Of a stretch of 64,000 nucleotides of DNA, positions 26,994-36,508 are shown one piece after another. This stretch comes from an uncultured Acidobacteriota bacterium. Lineage in GTDB: Bacteria > Acidobacteriota > Terriglobia > UBA7540. Below the pieces are notes generated by a model. It did no database searches. It worked only from the letters and a program-made list of their open reading frames with translations, and had not been told where the DNA came from. Location: contig CALCEB010000085.1 of the NCBI GenBank assembly GCA_937900045.1, forward strand, positions 9,407 through 73,406, read 5' to 3'. Within the stretch, counting starts at the first letter, position 1, and every line of letters begins with the position of its first letter. Both the position numbers and the translations under genes were made by a program.

Positions 26994-27887
26994 TTAAGTG
27001 GAGGCCTTGCCGATATCGCGGTGGGTGATCCGCGTGCGATACCCTTCTCTTGTCAGAATTTCAGCCATCTGCTCAGCCAGCGCCACGGAACGGTGCCGGC
27101 CCCCGGTGCAGCCCAGCGCGAGCGTCAAGTAACTCTTACCTTCCCGCATGTAGTGAGGAAGAAGATAGGCCAGCAGCTCAGTGAGGCGTTTGACGAATTC
27201 CCGGGTTTGCGGATATTTTTCCATGAACTTCTGGACCTCGCGGTCCTTCCCGGTTTTGCGCTTGAGCCTGGGCACGTAGTTCGGGTTGGGCAGGAAGCGC
27301 ACGTCAAAAATCAGGTTAGCATCGGTGGGCACGCCGAAGCGGAAACCGAACGAGACGACAGAGATCAGTAACGGCTTCCGCGCCGCAGCGCCACCGTAGC
27401 GCGTGTGGATAAGTTCGCGCAATTCGTGGACATTCAGGCGTGTGGTGGAGATGACGACGTCGGCCAGTTGCCGCATCGGTCTCAACAGGACGCGCTCCAG
27501 GCGAATGCCCTCGCGGACCGGAAGGTGGCGTCCCAGGGGATGCGGGCGCCGAGTCTCTTCGAATCTCCGCATCAAGGCTTCGTCCGAAGCCTCCAGAAAC
27601 ACCAAAGAGGACTGTGGATTGGCCTTGGACAGTTCCTGGTAGAGAGCCGGCAGGCGGCTGATGGCATCACCTTCGCGAATATCAGCCACCACCGCGGCGC
27701 GTTGGATGTGGTTGCCCGGTTGTTGCAAGATTTCCGCAAATTTGGGGATCAGATCGATGGGCAGGTTATCGACGCAGTAGAAGCCGAGATCCTCAAAGGC
27801 TTTAATGACGGAGCCCTTCCCGGACCCGCTCAGCCCTGTCATGAGGACAAATTGTTTCGACGGCTTGCGTGCAGCCTTGGATTTCAT
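26994..27887 (-). CDS. rapZ: RNase adapter / nucleotide-binding protein RapZ
   Basis: A 297-residue P-loop protein: Walker A GLSGSGKGS (about 16-24), VDNLPIDLIPKFAEIL, VVADIREGDA, and the C-terminal signature LALGCTGGRHRSVALAE. In enterobacteria it directs RNase E to the GlmZ sRNA and so controls GlmS; the N-terminal half has ATPase/GTPase features. It is the last gene of the lptCA-lptB-rpoN-hpf-rapZ run, the arrangement widely conserved in Gram-negatives, though the PTS-Ntr genes usually found between hpf and rapZ are missing here. Confidence 0.95.
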   Translation of the reverse strand: MKSKAARKPSKQFVLMTGLSGSGKGSVIKAFEDLGFYCVDNLPIDLIPKFAEILQQPGNHIQRAAVVADIREGDAISRLPALYQELSKANPQSSLVFLEASDEALMRRFEETRRPHPLGRHLPVREGIRLERVLLRPMRQLADVVISTTRLNVHELRELIHTRYGGAAARKPLLISVVSFGFRFGVPTDANLIFDVRFLPNPNYVPRLKRKTGKDREVQKFMEKYPQTREFVKRLTELLAYLLPHYMREGKSYLTLALGCTGGRHRSVALAEQMAEILTREGYRTRITHRDIGKAST

Positions 27888-28028
27888 GGGGCCGGTTGAA
27901 TGGGCTTAAAGGGTCAAGCGCAGAGCCGCTCAATTGCTCCGGGGATTGCTGCGCCGGGAAATTTGCCCATTGGCGGAGGATCCTTCAGACACCGGAGGAC
28001 ATCAGATGACCGCAGCTTTTCCGGCCTT

Positions 28029-28565
28029 TTACGACTCCGGTTCAACCAGTGTCACGCGTCCGTCTGGGCTGCGGTAAATGATGTTCACGCGCTCGGTCTC
28101 CGAGTTCCTGAAGACGACGATGCCGTTGGAGGCGTTTTCAAGATCCTCGATGGCCTCCTCAAGCGTCAGGGGCTTAATAGGAATCCGCTCTGTCACCACC
28201 ACGGCCCGTTCGACGTGGTTGGACCTCTCGCCCGCCAGAATATTCACGCGAACGGCCTCGGTGGGCTTGGGACGCCGCTTCCGGGTGCGCTTTTTCTCCA
28301 GCAAACGCACCGCCTGACGCTCCAGTTTGTCCAGGGCGCCGTTTAAGGAAGACCGCTCATCCGAGGTCTCTTCGATGCCAACCAAAGTGTGGTCTCTCCA
28401 CTTCAGGGTTATCTCCGCAATCCGCCGGTGTTTTTCGGCGCTCAGGATGACATGAATGTCACATCTGTTGCGGAGAACCCGGGTCAACTTGCCAAGGCGT
28501 TCTTCGGTATACTGGCGCAAATCAGGGGACACTTCAAGTTGGCGGCCCGTGTAATCAATCCGCAT
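28029..28565 (-). CDS. hpf: Ribosome hibernation promoting factor, long form
   Basis: A 178-residue protein: N-terminal HPF/RaiA domain (about 1-100; MRIDYTGRQLEVSPDLRQYT then KLERQAVRLLEKKRTRKRRP) and a C-terminal dimerisation domain (about 118-178; IKPLTLEEAIEDLENASNGI then VVFRNSETERVNIIYR). Long HPF dimerises 70S ribosomes into inactive 100S particles when growth stops. A GGAGG site precedes the ATG. It follows rpoN in the conserved cluster. Confidence 0.94.
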   Translation of the reverse strand: MRIDYTGRQLEVSPDLRQYTEERLGKLTRVLRNRCDIHVILSAEKHRRIAEITLKWRDHTLVGIEETSDERSSLNGALDKLERQAVRLLEKKRTRKRRPKPTEAVRVNILAGERSNHVERAVVVTERIPIKPLTLEEAIEDLENASNGIVVFRNSETERVNIIYRSPDGRVTLVEPES

Positions 28566-28614
28566 ATCTGAACCTCCGGGACTCGATCTGGAAGGAAGGC
28601 AAGGAAGCGGAAGC

Positions 28615-30069
28615 TCATGTCTTTCTTCTCCGGTGATGGGTGCTTGGAATCTTTAAGTCTTCGCGGTATTTTGCGACGGTCCGCCGGGTAACGGAAATAC
28701 CTTTATCCCGCAGCAGAGCGGTAATCTGGTCGTCGGTCAGCGGCCGGGCGGAATCTTCTCCTTCGATAATCCGCTGCACCAGTCGTTTCAGATTAATCAG
28801 AGAAACATTGCCGCCGGCCGGCCCCTGGACCGGCTCCGAGAAGAAATAGCGGAGTTCGAAAACGCCCTGCGGAGTGTGCGCATACTTACTGGCCACCGCA
28901 CGGCTGACGGTGGAAGGATGGACGCCCACTTCCTCCGCGACATCCTTAATCATCATCGGCCTCAGAAAATCCAGACCTCGATCCAGGAATTCGTTCTGAC
29001 GCCGGATAATCGATTCGCAGACGCGGACGATCGTATGTTTGCGCTGCTCGATGTTCTTGATCAATTGGACCGCGGAGTTAAAACGCTCTCGAACGTAGTT
29101 CTTCACTTCGCGGGAGGCGGTCGAGTCCGACATCATGCGGCGGTACTGGTGGCTGAGGCGGAGGTGCGGCAGGCCATCCTCATTCATGACCACACGATAG
29201 ACTTCATCCACCTTCACGAAGGCCACATCCGGCTCAATCAGGCGGGGCTGAACATCGTTATAGCGTTGGCCGGGCCTCGGATCAAGCCGGCGGATGCATT
29301 CCAGCGCCGCTTCCACGGCCGCAACGGTTGAGCCCAGCGCGCTGGCGATTCCGCGGAAATGCCTATCTTGAATGTCATTTAAATGATCGGAAACAATCCG
29401 CCGCGCCAGCTCATTTTCCGGAGCGAGCACCCGAAGCTGCGCCAGAAGGCATTCCCGGACGTTACGGGCGGCCACACCCAGCGGGTCAAACTCCTGGACC
29501 AGCGTCAAGGCCGCCTCCACGTCCTCCAGCTTATGTCCTCCCGCTTGAGCCACCTCTTCCAAGGTCGCGGTCAGGTAACCATCTTCGTTCAGATTGCCGA
29601 TGATCGAAAACGCCGCATCGCGCACTGCGTCACCCGCCACGGAAAGACTCAATTGCCATTGCAAATGGTCAGCGAGAGAAGAGGGGCGGGAGAGAAAGTT
29701 TTCAAAAGAAGGTCTTTCGACATCTTCGGCAGAAGGAGATTTGAAGCCCGGATCCAAATAGTCCTGAAAGAAAGAACCGTAGTCGACCTCCTGGAAAGCA
29801 TCGCGGCGGTCAGCATCGGCGCCATCCCCCGTAGGAGCCACCGGCTCTGGAACCTCGGCTTCTTTCCTGGATTGGATATCATCCAGGCTGGGCACTGCCT
29901 CGGGCAACTCTTCCAGCAGAGGGTTGGCTACCATCTCCTCGTTGATCATATCCCGCAGTTCCAGCTTGTTCAGGGTGAGCAACTTCACCATCTGCACAAG
30001 CCCGGGTGTCAGGATTTGCTTTTGCGCAACCTTGAGGCTTAACCCAATCCGGGGTTGCGCGCGGTTCAT
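28615..30069 (-). CDS. rpoN: RNA polymerase sigma-54 factor
   Basis: A 484-residue sigma factor: glutamine/leucine-rich region I (LSLKVAQKQILTPGLVQMVK), acidic region II (about 55-115), core-binding region, HTH, and the RpoN box VTRRTVAKYRE near the C-terminus (consensus ARRTVAKYR with the first residue changed to Thr). It directs transcription from GG-N10-GC (-24/-12) promoters with bEBP activators. The start overlaps the lptB stop by one base (TAATG), so both are co-translated. Confidence 0.97.
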   Translation of the reverse strand: MNRAQPRIGLSLKVAQKQILTPGLVQMVKLLTLNKLELRDMINEEMVANPLLEELPEAVPSLDDIQSRKEAEVPEPVAPTGDGADADRRDAFQEVDYGSFFQDYLDPGFKSPSAEDVERPSFENFLSRPSSLADHLQWQLSLSVAGDAVRDAAFSIIGNLNEDGYLTATLEEVAQAGGHKLEDVEAALTLVQEFDPLGVAARNVRECLLAQLRVLAPENELARRIVSDHLNDIQDRHFRGIASALGSTVAAVEAALECIRRLDPRPGQRYNDVQPRLIEPDVAFVKVDEVYRVVMNEDGLPHLRLSHQYRRMMSDSTASREVKNYVRERFNSAVQLIKNIEQRKHTIVRVCESIIRRQNEFLDRGLDFLRPMMIKDVAEEVGVHPSTVSRAVASKYAHTPQGVFELRYFFSEPVQGPAGGNVSLINLKRLVQRIIEGEDSARPLTDDQITALLRDKGISVTRRTVAKYREDLKIPSTHHRRRKT

Positions 30070-30797
30070 TAGATCGCTAATCGGAAATTGTCTCCCAGGT
30101 AGATTTTCTTCACTTCGGCATCGTTGCCCAGTTCCTCCGGAGTTCCGGAGCGGAAGATCCTCCCGTTGCTGATGATATAAGCGCGGTCGGTGACTTGAAG
30201 GGTCTCCCGAACGTTATGGTCGGTTAAAAGGACCCCAATTCCCGCCGATTTGAGCTGCAAAATAATCTTCTGAATGTCGAGCACGGCCAGCGGATCGATG
30301 CCGGAAAAGGGTTCGTCCAACAGAACGAAGGAAGGCGAAATTACCAGTGACCGCGCCACCTCCACCCGCCGCCGCTCGCCGCCGGAAAGCAGGTATCCGA
30401 AACTCCGGCGGACCTTCTGCAATCCGAATTCTTCGATCAACTCCTCCAGCCGCTCCCGGCGCTGGTGCGCCGACATGGGAAACGTTTCAAGAACGGCCAT
30501 CAGATTATCTTCTACGCTCAATTTGCGGAAGATCGAAGGCTCCTGAGGGAGGTAGCTGATGCCGCTGCGGGCCCGGAGGTACATCGGGAACTCAGTGATA
30601 TCCACCCCGTCCAGGAGCACTTTGCCGGCGTCGGGCGCGGTCAATCCGACAATAATGTAAAAGGTGGTGGTTTTTCCGGCGCCATTGGGCCCCAGCAAAC
30701 CCACTACCTCGCCCTGGGCGATCCTCAAACTGATTCCGTCAACTACTTTGCGGCCCTTGTAAGCTTTGGTGAGGTCGGCTGTCGAGAGGATTTGCAT
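30069..30797 (-). CDS. lptB: LPS export ABC transporter ATPase LptB
   Basis: A 242-residue ABC ATPase: Walker [20 protein letters not shown]-loop [18 protein letters not shown] typical of LptB, signature [15 protein letters not shown], Walker [17 protein letters not shown]. It powers extraction of LPS from the inner membrane with LptFG and LptC. It lies three bases after lptCA and overlaps rpoN. No lptF or lptG is present in this window. Confidence 0.96.
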   Translation of the reverse strand: MQILSTADLTKAYKGRKVVDGISLRIAQGEVVGLLGPNGAGKTTTFYIIVGLTAPDAGKVLLDGVDITEFPMYLRARSGISYLPQEPSIFRKLSVEDNLMAVLETFPMSAHQRRERLEELIEEFGLQKVRRSFGYLLSGGERRRVEVARSLVISPSFVLLDEPFSGIDPLAVLDIQKIILQLKSAGIGVLLTDHNVRETLQVTDRAYIISNGRIFRSGTPEELGNDAEVKKIYLGDNFRLAI

Positions 30798-30800
30798 GAT

Positions 30801-33212
30801 TCATTCGTGCACCATGAGGCGTTTCGAAAGGGTTTGAGCCTTTTTTTCCCCATCGACAAAGAGGCTAGCACCGTCAATAAAGAATGTCAAACGGCGGCCA
30901 GTGGTAAACCCTTGAGCCTCGTCGTATACCGTGGGAGGGCCTCCGGTCATAACGATCTTCCCATCTTGAGCAAAATACTCGGCTTGCTTTCCAGTGGCCC
31001 GGCGCCCGGGTTCCGTCACCACCACATGCCCCGTGGCCAATGCCCGTTCCACCTCCGAGTCGTTCGAAGCCGAGGGCTTGGAAAAGTAAACATCCAGTTG
31101 ATCGGCATGTAAAACGGCTCCCCCGGTCTCCATATCCACGCCCCCCACATAACGCGCCTCGCGCCCTTCCTCAAAATAAAGAAGCCGGTCGGCGCGAACC
31201 GTGACGGGTTGAGTGTTCGTCGTCTTGTGCTGGGCGGGTCCGCCCGCCGTAACCACCGTGGACGGCTGCAAAAGCGACGTGACCACTCCTGCCCCGGAGC
31301 TGATTCTCCCCTCTTTCTTCCGCACGTCCAGCGCCGAAGACTCCACCACGTCGCTTCGTGACCAGGCGCGGACGTGCCCCTCATAGTGGACAAACTGGCT
31401 CTGGCGCTCGGCCAGCGCCCGGTCCGCAAGGACGTTGACGGCATCCGCCTCAGTTTGGGCGGCGGTTTGAACTTTCGCATCCGCTTTTCCGGAGCCGAAG
31501 TGGGTGGATTGAACCTTGCCCTCGCCGATGGCGGTGTCTGTGTCCATATGGATCATGACCTGCAAGGCCCGGATGCGCGTGTCCGGATCAAGCAACAACG
31601 GATCACCAGTTAAAGTCAACACTTGGCTTGAGGATTTGAATTCGGCCTGCTTCGCTGTCGCACGGCGGTCGCCATCGAGGTAGCGGAAATTCCCCCATTG
31701 CCGAATGCTTTCCATCTCTTCGGTGGCAGGATTGAGGTTCGCCTGCAACTGGTCGGCAAAACTCTCCTGCGGAATAGCTTGGGACTTGCCACCCGGAGGC
31801 GGGAAGAATGTGATGTGGCTGGAATCGAGCCCGCGCAGTGTGGTAAGGCGGCCGAGCGTATCAAAAGTCATGGAAAACCGGTCCGCTGTGATTTCACGCT
31901 TGCCTTCACCGGGCGTTGCAGGGATAAGAACCAATTTCCCCGGTCCGGGTGTCTGCGCGGATTGGAGCGCCTTGCCGTCCTTAAACACAAAGTCAAGCCC
32001 GGAAGCGGTCAGCGTGTTCTTTCCACCGGAAAGCTGCGTCTCCGCGGACTTCGTGCCGTTCGCCTCGGTGGCAGCCGGAGGGGTTTCGAGCGAGAGCCGG
32101 ACATTTCCTGTAGCGGTTCCATTCTTGGCAACATTTTGCGGGCCTTCAAAATTAATTTGGATACGATCCGCCATCAGGTTTCTGGCATTTCCCGCCGAAC
32201 CCTTCAGTCCGATCAGCCGCACATTTCCCGTGGCGATCAAATTGCTCAGTTCGCCGGTGGCCGGGTCAAAATCGCCTTGCAGGTTTTGGGCTGCGCCGCG
32301 CAGCGTGGAATCTGGATTAAGTTCAACGGCCTGAATGCCACCCTGAAGCAATACCAGCCGCACGCGATTTTCCGAATCCAGATCCATGGCGCCTTGGGGT
32401 GAAGTCAAGGAGCGGTTGCCCTGCGTCACCTTCACCGGCCCTTGCAGCGTGATTTCTCCCGTGTCCTTGCGGTAGAAGAGGCTGCTGGCGGAAAGGTCCA
32501 ACGGCGGGCCAGCCTGGCCGCCGCGACCAGCCTGATGGTCTTCATTGGCCTTTTTGTCCCCACTGGGTTGCCTGGAAGGAACGTGGATCACTACATCTCT
32601 GCTCAGTTTTACCCAGTCGTCTTTGGTCGCGTAGGCAAGACCCCGCGCTGAACCGCTGGCCGGGCCAAAGCGAAAGGAAACCGGCGCGTCCGTCCGCACC
32701 ACCGCTTGCCGTGGGACGTAGGAGACGTCCGAGGTATCTAGGAACAGAGGTTGATGCTGCCGCAGATTCATGGTGGGCTTCAGATCTGCTTGGGACCGGA
32801 GCTCAATCTCCGCCTTTCCGGCGCAGGAAAGCGCCCCGCTCGCATCATTCACGCACTCGCCTGCCGTCAGCGAATCGTGGCGGTTTCCCTCTCGTCCAAA
32901 GATCTCCACATGCACGTCCTGCAGCACTGTCTTGCTGCCATGCTTGAAAGCCAGCGTCCGGGCCGCGTGGATGGTGAATATCTGCCGGCCTCCCTCCGAG
33001 CGAGTGAAGGTATAGCCGGAGAGTGCCCTATCAACATTTTTGGGGAGGGTAGGGACCACCGTGGTAGCGTGGGCAGCCTTCTTCAGACTCTTCCAATAGC
33101 TCACCGTAATGGTTGCAAACACCACCAGGGAGGCGACGCCCATCAGCACTCCCAACCGCCGCTTGCGCAACCGCGAATGCTTCGCTTCTGTCTGAAGTTC
33201 AAGACCGTTCAT
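30801..33212 (-). CDS. LptC-LptA fused LPS transport protein
   Basis: An 803-residue inner-membrane-anchored periplasmic protein. One N-terminal membrane helix (LGVLMGVASLVVFATITVSY) is followed by an LptC domain (about 55-200; YTFTRSEGGRQIFTIHAART) and then several OstA/LptA-type beta-jellyroll units, e.g. VLLQGGIQAVELNPDSTLRG, LSNLIATGNVRLIGLKG, and the last one ARYVGGVDMETGGAVLHADQ. LptC (about 190 aa) and LptA (about 180 aa) are usually separate; here one chain may span much of the periplasmic bridge to LptD. Directly upstream of lptB. Confidence 0.88.
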   Translation of the reverse strand: MNGLELQTEAKHSRLRKRRLGVLMGVASLVVFATITVSYWKSLKKAAHATTVVPTLPKNVDRALSGYTFTRSEGGRQIFTIHAARTLAFKHGSKTVLQDVHVEIFGREGNRHDSLTAGECVNDASGALSCAGKAEIELRSQADLKPTMNLRQHQPLFLDTSDVSYVPRQAVVRTDAPVSFRFGPASGSARGLAYATKDDWVKLSRDVVIHVPSRQPSGDKKANEDHQAGRGGQAGPPLDLSASSLFYRKDTGEITLQGPVKVTQGNRSLTSPQGAMDLDSENRVRLVLLQGGIQAVELNPDSTLRGAAQNLQGDFDPATGELSNLIATGNVRLIGLKGSAGNARNLMADRIQINFEGPQNVAKNGTATGNVRLSLETPPAATEANGTKSAETQLSGGKNTLTASGLDFVFKDGKALQSAQTPGPGKLVLIPATPGEGKREITADRFSMTFDTLGRLTTLRGLDSSHITFFPPPGGKSQAIPQESFADQLQANLNPATEEMESIRQWGNFRYLDGDRRATAKQAEFKSSSQVLTLTGDPLLLDPDTRIRALQVMIHMDTDTAIGEGKVQSTHFGSGKADAKVQTAAQTEADAVNVLADRALAERQSQFVHYEGHVRAWSRSDVVESSALDVRKKEGRISSGAGVVTSLLQPSTVVTAGGPAQHKTTNTQPVTVRADRLLYFEEGREARYVGGVDMETGGAVLHADQLDVYFSKPSASNDSEVERALATGHVVVTEPGRRATGKQAEYFAQDGKIVMTGGPPTVYDEAQGFTTGRRLTFFIDGASLFVDGEKKAQTLSKRLMVHE

Positions 33213-33308
33213 CTGTCAGTCCCCAGTGCCGCCTTCCATATGTATTGTGGCGTACCCGAAGATGTTGCTCTTACTCCACTCTAGATACAGTCCTCGCCAT
33301 CAAGGATG

Positions 33309-33360
33309 TTACCCTCGCCCCCTTGGGGGAGAGGGCGGCGCGCAAGCGCCGGGTGAGGGG
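33309..33360. repeat. Palindromic intergenic repeat (ccctcnccc type)
   Basis: accctcgcccccttggggga gagggcggcgcgcaagcgcc gggtgagggg: nested inverted repeats between the recJ stop and lptCA start. This ccctc...gagggc class of repeat is seen in many bacterial genomes. It leaves only ~100 bp for the lptCA promoter. Confidence 0.6.
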
Positions 33361-33370
33361 TTCGGCGGGG

Positions 33371-35086
33371 TTAGAACTCTGCTTCCCGGATGTCCCGCAG
33401 GACAAGTTGGATGCTGGGCTCCTCAAAAAACGTATTCTCCTCGACGGTGAAGACCAGCGTGACGGCCTGCCCGGCCTTGAAATTGCTGTAACGCGAGGCA
33501 AAGTTCCATCCCACAGCGTCCAGGGACGTTCCATTCGCACTTACCCTTAATTTTAGATGCTTCTCCTTCATCACACGGGGTGGAGTTTCCAATTTTCCAG
33601 TTGCTGAAAGCACCGGCTTCGGGTTTCCGAAACCGCAAGGCTCGAGCTTTTTCAACTCGGCCAGGGTCACCCAATCAATTTCGGCAAGGTTCACTTGCAG
33701 GTCTACTTTTAGTGTCGGCTCCAAGTCCTCCTCGGTCAGAATAGTCTGAGCGTGCCTCTCAAGGGTGTCTGCCAGATCCTCGATCCGGGCGGCTGGAAGG
33801 CTGAAACCCGCAGCTTGTGCATGGCCTCCGTAACGCTCAAAGAGCGGAGCTGCCTGGTCCAAAGCATTCAGCAGGTGAAAGCGTGAAATGGACCGCCCGG
33901 AGCCGTAGCCAACTTCGCCCTCCACAGCCACCACCAATGCCGGCCGGTTGAACCGCTCCACCAACCGCGAGGCTACGATGCCGATGACGCCGCGGTGCCA
34001 ACCCTTACCCGCGAAGACTAAAGTCTTGCGCTGGGTCATTTCCGGGCGCCGGTCGATTTCCGCCAGGCTTTCGTTCAGGATTCTCTCTTCCACCTGCTGG
34101 CGTTCGCGGTTGAGGCTCTCAAGATGCTGGGCGATGGCCGCCGCATCCCCATCCTGCGCCGTAAAAAGCGCGATCACTTCCTTGGCATGATCCATCCGCC
34201 CTGCGGCATTCAGCCGGGGAGCGATCCGGAAGGCAACGTCGGTGGCGGTGATGGCCTTTCCCTCCATTCCCGAGGCGGCCAGGAGCGCCTCCAGACCGCG
34301 GCGGCCGGCTATCACATTCTGTGCCGCAGGCGCCACCTCTTTCAAAGCCTCAAGGCCCAGGCTCGCAATGACCCGGTTCTCGCCCACCAAAGGAACCACG
34401 TCCGCGATCGTGCCGATGGCCACGATCTTCAGGTAGGACCGCAGCCGCCTCTCATTCATTCGCGATCCGAGCAGAGCCTGCACCAATTTCAGGCAGACGC
34501 CCGCCCCGGAAAGGTTCTTATCGGGATACGGGCAATCCGGCCGGCGGGGATTCAGGATAGCGCAGGCGGCGGGCAAGCGGCCCTCGGGAAGATGATGGTC
34601 AGTGATGATGCAATCGATTCCCCGCTCCCGGGCGCGATCCACCGCTTCATGCTCGCGGATGCCCGTATCCACACTCACCACCAGGCCGAATCCTTCTGCC
34701 GCCGCCCGTTCCATCACCTCGGCTCTCATGCCATAACCCTCTTCCAGCCGGTGCGGCACATGGACGGCGGCATCCGCGCTGAGCGAGCGCAGAGCCGTCA
34801 GCAGTGTCACCACTGCGGTGGTTCCATCCACGTCGTAATCGCCATAGATCAGAATCTTTTCCTTCTGGTCGATGGCGCGGCGCAGGCGGGCGACGGCGGC
34901 TTCCATGCCCGCCATGAGGAAAGGATCATGCAGTTGGGAGAGATGAGGATGCAGGAAGTGGTCCGCCGCCTCGGGAGTGTCCGCGCCGCGCAGCGCCAGC
35001 AACCGCGCCAGCAGCTTGGAGACGCCAAGCTGGCTTGAAATAGTCTTTACGGTCTCGTCTTGGACTTGGGGAATGATCCAGCGCAT
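33371..35086 (-). CDS. recJ: Single-strand DNA exonuclease RecJ
   Basis: A 571-residue DHH-family 5'-3' exonuclease used in mismatch, base-excision and recombination repair. DHH motifs: YGDYDVDGTTAV (81-92), VSVDTGIREHEAV, CIITDHHLPEGRLP with the DHH triad, then the DHHA1 half with LVFAGKGWHRGVIGIVASRL and GYGSGRSISRFHL, and a C-terminal OB domain (EPCGFGNPKPVL). Lengths and motifs are normal. It precedes lptCA by 158 bp that contain a palindromic repeat. Confidence 0.96.
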   Translation of the reverse strand: MRWIIPQVQDETVKTISSQLGVSKLLARLLALRGADTPEAADHFLHPHLSQLHDPFLMAGMEAAVARLRRAIDQKEKILIYGDYDVDGTTAVVTLLTALRSLSADAAVHVPHRLEEGYGMRAEVMERAAAEGFGLVVSVDTGIREHEAVDRARERGIDCIITDHHLPEGRLPAACAILNPRRPDCPYPDKNLSGAGVCLKLVQALLGSRMNERRLRSYLKIVAIGTIADVVPLVGENRVIASLGLEALKEVAPAAQNVIAGRRGLEALLAASGMEGKAITATDVAFRIAPRLNAAGRMDHAKEVIALFTAQDGDAAAIAQHLESLNRERQQVEERILNESLAEIDRRPEMTQRKTLVFAGKGWHRGVIGIVASRLVERFNRPALVVAVEGEVGYGSGRSISRFHLLNALDQAAPLFERYGGHAQAAGFSLPAARIEDLADTLERHAQTILTEEDLEPTLKVDLQVNLAEIDWVTLAELKKLEPCGFGNPKPVLSATGKLETPPRVMKEKHLKLRVSANGTSLDAVGWNFASRYSNFKAGQAVTLVFTVEENTFFEEPSIQLVLRDIREAEF

Positions 35087-35355
35087 GAATGCTTCAGGAA
35101 GGGAAATTTAAGGGGGCTTTCGGGCAGCACCCGCTCAGCTCCTCGCGGAGTGGGACAGCCGCACAAGTTCAAGCAATACCACTTGCCAGGTTACACGGAT
35201 CGAAAGCCTGCCAAGGCGCAACTCTCCTCAGTGTACCGCCGGTGGGTTGTTGTGCTGCCTTGACCGGTTGTAGGGGCGGACTCCGCGCGGCGGCTGCCCG
35301 CCCTCTTGCGGCAACGAATGTCATCCCGGCGCGACTTCAAGCGTCAAACGTTTGG

Positions 35356-35559
35356 CTAGCTTGATCCCTGCCGGACGTTCGCCGCGCGTGGACCCTTCTG
35401 GCTTGTTTGCAAGTCGAATTCGACTTGAGCGCCTTCCTTCAAATGGTCGAAGTTAAGGCCCTCCAACGAGCTGCGATGGAAGAAAAGTTCCTGCCCATCA
35501 TCTGCTTGGATAAACCCGAAACCCCGGTCCCGGACCAGCTTCTTCACAGTGCCATGCAT
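35356..35559 (-). CDS. Cold-shock-domain protein
   Basis: A 67-residue CSD OB-fold protein binding single-stranded RNA/DNA: RNP1 region RGFGFIQADDG and RNP2 ELFFHRSSL are both present (FFH in place of the more usual VFVH). It probably acts as an RNA chaperone. Transcribed from the promoter at 35650-35678, giving an ~85-nt leader, a feature common for cspA-type mRNAs that fold in response to cold. Confidence 0.93.
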   Translation of the reverse strand: MHGTVKKLVRDRGFGFIQADDGQELFFHRSSLEGLNFDHLKEGAQVEFDLQTSQKGPRAANVRQGSS

Positions 35560-35649
35560 GGTAATCCTCGAGGCGCAAAAGGAGACGTCGTTCCTGGCAG
35601 CTCGTCAAAACGGGAAGGCTGGCAAAGAACCTGCTTTCACGCTCTCAGG

Positions 35650-35678
35650 ACTCTATCAGCGTTCCGGGAGTTTGTCAA
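35650..35678 (-). promoter_or_regulatory. Promoter of the cold-shock gene
   Basis: Minus strand: TTGACA (complement of 35673-35678), 17-bp spacer, TAGAGT (complement of 35650-35655). Predicted start about 85 nt before the ATG. Confidence 0.55.
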
Positions 35679-35696
35679 AAGTGTGTGCGAATTGGT

Positions 35697-35803
35697 GGTG
35701 GTTCAGTTTGCTATAGCGCCGCTCTGTGAGCGGCGGAAATTATTGAGAAATCAAGTTCGGCGGTCCCGCCCCGGCGGGTAAGCTCCGAGCGCCGCTACTA
35801 CAC
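35697..35803. repeat. Palindromic repeat element copy
   Basis: GTGGTTCAGTTTGCTATAGCG on the left and CGCTACTACACC on the right are degenerate terminal repeats of the family; inside are hairpins gccgctc-tgt-gagcggc and a cggcggtcccg / ccggcggg pair. Lies between the cold-shock promoter and the higBA promoter. Confidence 0.65.
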
Positions 35804-35835
35804 CTTACTGCGCCATTACTGGGCTGGCCCTCAAC

Positions 35836-35864
35836 TTGACAGCAATACGTCAATGCCGTATAAA
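35836..35864 (+). promoter_or_regulatory. Strong promoter of higBA, predicts leaderless mRNA
   Basis: TTGACA at 35836-35841, 17-bp spacer, TATAAA at 35859-35864. The expected start site, about seven bases on, coincides with the ATG at 35871. Confidence 0.75.
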
Positions 35865-35870
35865 GAAACA

Positions 35871-36200
35871 ATGAGTGCGGCGATCGCCTATACCAGCGTC
35901 TATGAGAAGCGGGCTGGCAAGTACCTCAGCAAGGATGAGCGCCACGCAATGGAATTGCACATCGCCAGCAATCCAGAAATCCACCCGATCCTGACTGGAA
36001 CAGGTGGTGTCCGGAAAGCACGCTGGGGCCGCCAAGGAACGGGAAAGCGCGGTGGGGTTCGAGTGGTCTACTTTTACCGGTCAACTGCAAGCGTAGTCTA
36101 TTTTCTCGATATCTATGCCAAGACGGAGAAGGAAGATCTGACCCCGGCTGATAAACAGCTACTGAAAGAACTGGTTAATCGCCTGAAAGGTATTCAATGA
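35871..36200 (+). CDS. higB: HigB/RelE-like toxin
   Basis: A ~109-residue toxin of the RelE superfamily, HigB2-type: DERHAMELHIASNPEIHPIL, KARWGRQGTGKRGGVRVVYF and VYFLDIYAKTEKEDLTPADK contain the helix-strand pattern and the Arg/Lys/Tyr cluster used to cut ribosome-bound mRNA. Toxin-first order followed by an XRE antitoxin is diagnostic of higBA. An ATG at 35853 would extend it by six residues but lies upstream of the -10 box, so the ATG at 35871 is preferred and would begin a leaderless message. Confidence 0.87.
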   Translation: MSAAIAYTSVYEKRAGKYLSKDERHAMELHIASNPEIHPILTGTGGVRKARWGRQGTGKRGGVRVVYFYRSTASVVYFLDIYAKTEKEDLTPADKQLLKELVNRLKGIQ

Positions 36201-36508
36201 AAAAGCCAAAACACTCTAAGATGGGCAAGCGCCTGATTGCCGCCATGATGGAAGTTGTGGGCCATGCCGAGGGGAGGATTGCACTTCCGGTGCGCTATGT
36301 GGATATTCCCGAAGACGTGGATGTGAGGGCGATCCGGGCAAAGCTGGGCATTTCGCAAGCCGAGTTCTCCCGCCGCTATGCCCTCAGCCCGCGCTCCGTC
36401 CAGGAATGGGAGCAAGGTCGCCGGCGTCCGGAGAGTGCGGTGCGCGCCTACTTGACGGTAATCGATCGAAACCCGGAAGCGGTGGAAAAGGCACTCACCA
36501 GCAAGTAA
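36197..36508 (+). CDS. higA: HigA-type XRE antitoxin
   Basis: A 103-residue protein with a C-terminal Cro/CI HTH (about 50-95): VRAIRAKLGISQAEFSRRYA and SPRSVQEWEQGRRRPESAVR. The N-terminal ~45 residues should wrap the toxin. Its ATG overlaps the toxin stop in ATGA, so it is translationally coupled. It should repress the promoter at 35836-35864. Confidence 0.9.
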   Translation: MKKPKHSKMGKRLIAAMMEVVGHAEGRIALPVRYVDIPEDVDVRAIRAKLGISQAEFSRRYALSPRSVQEWEQGRRRPESAVRAYLTVIDRNPEAVEKALTSK

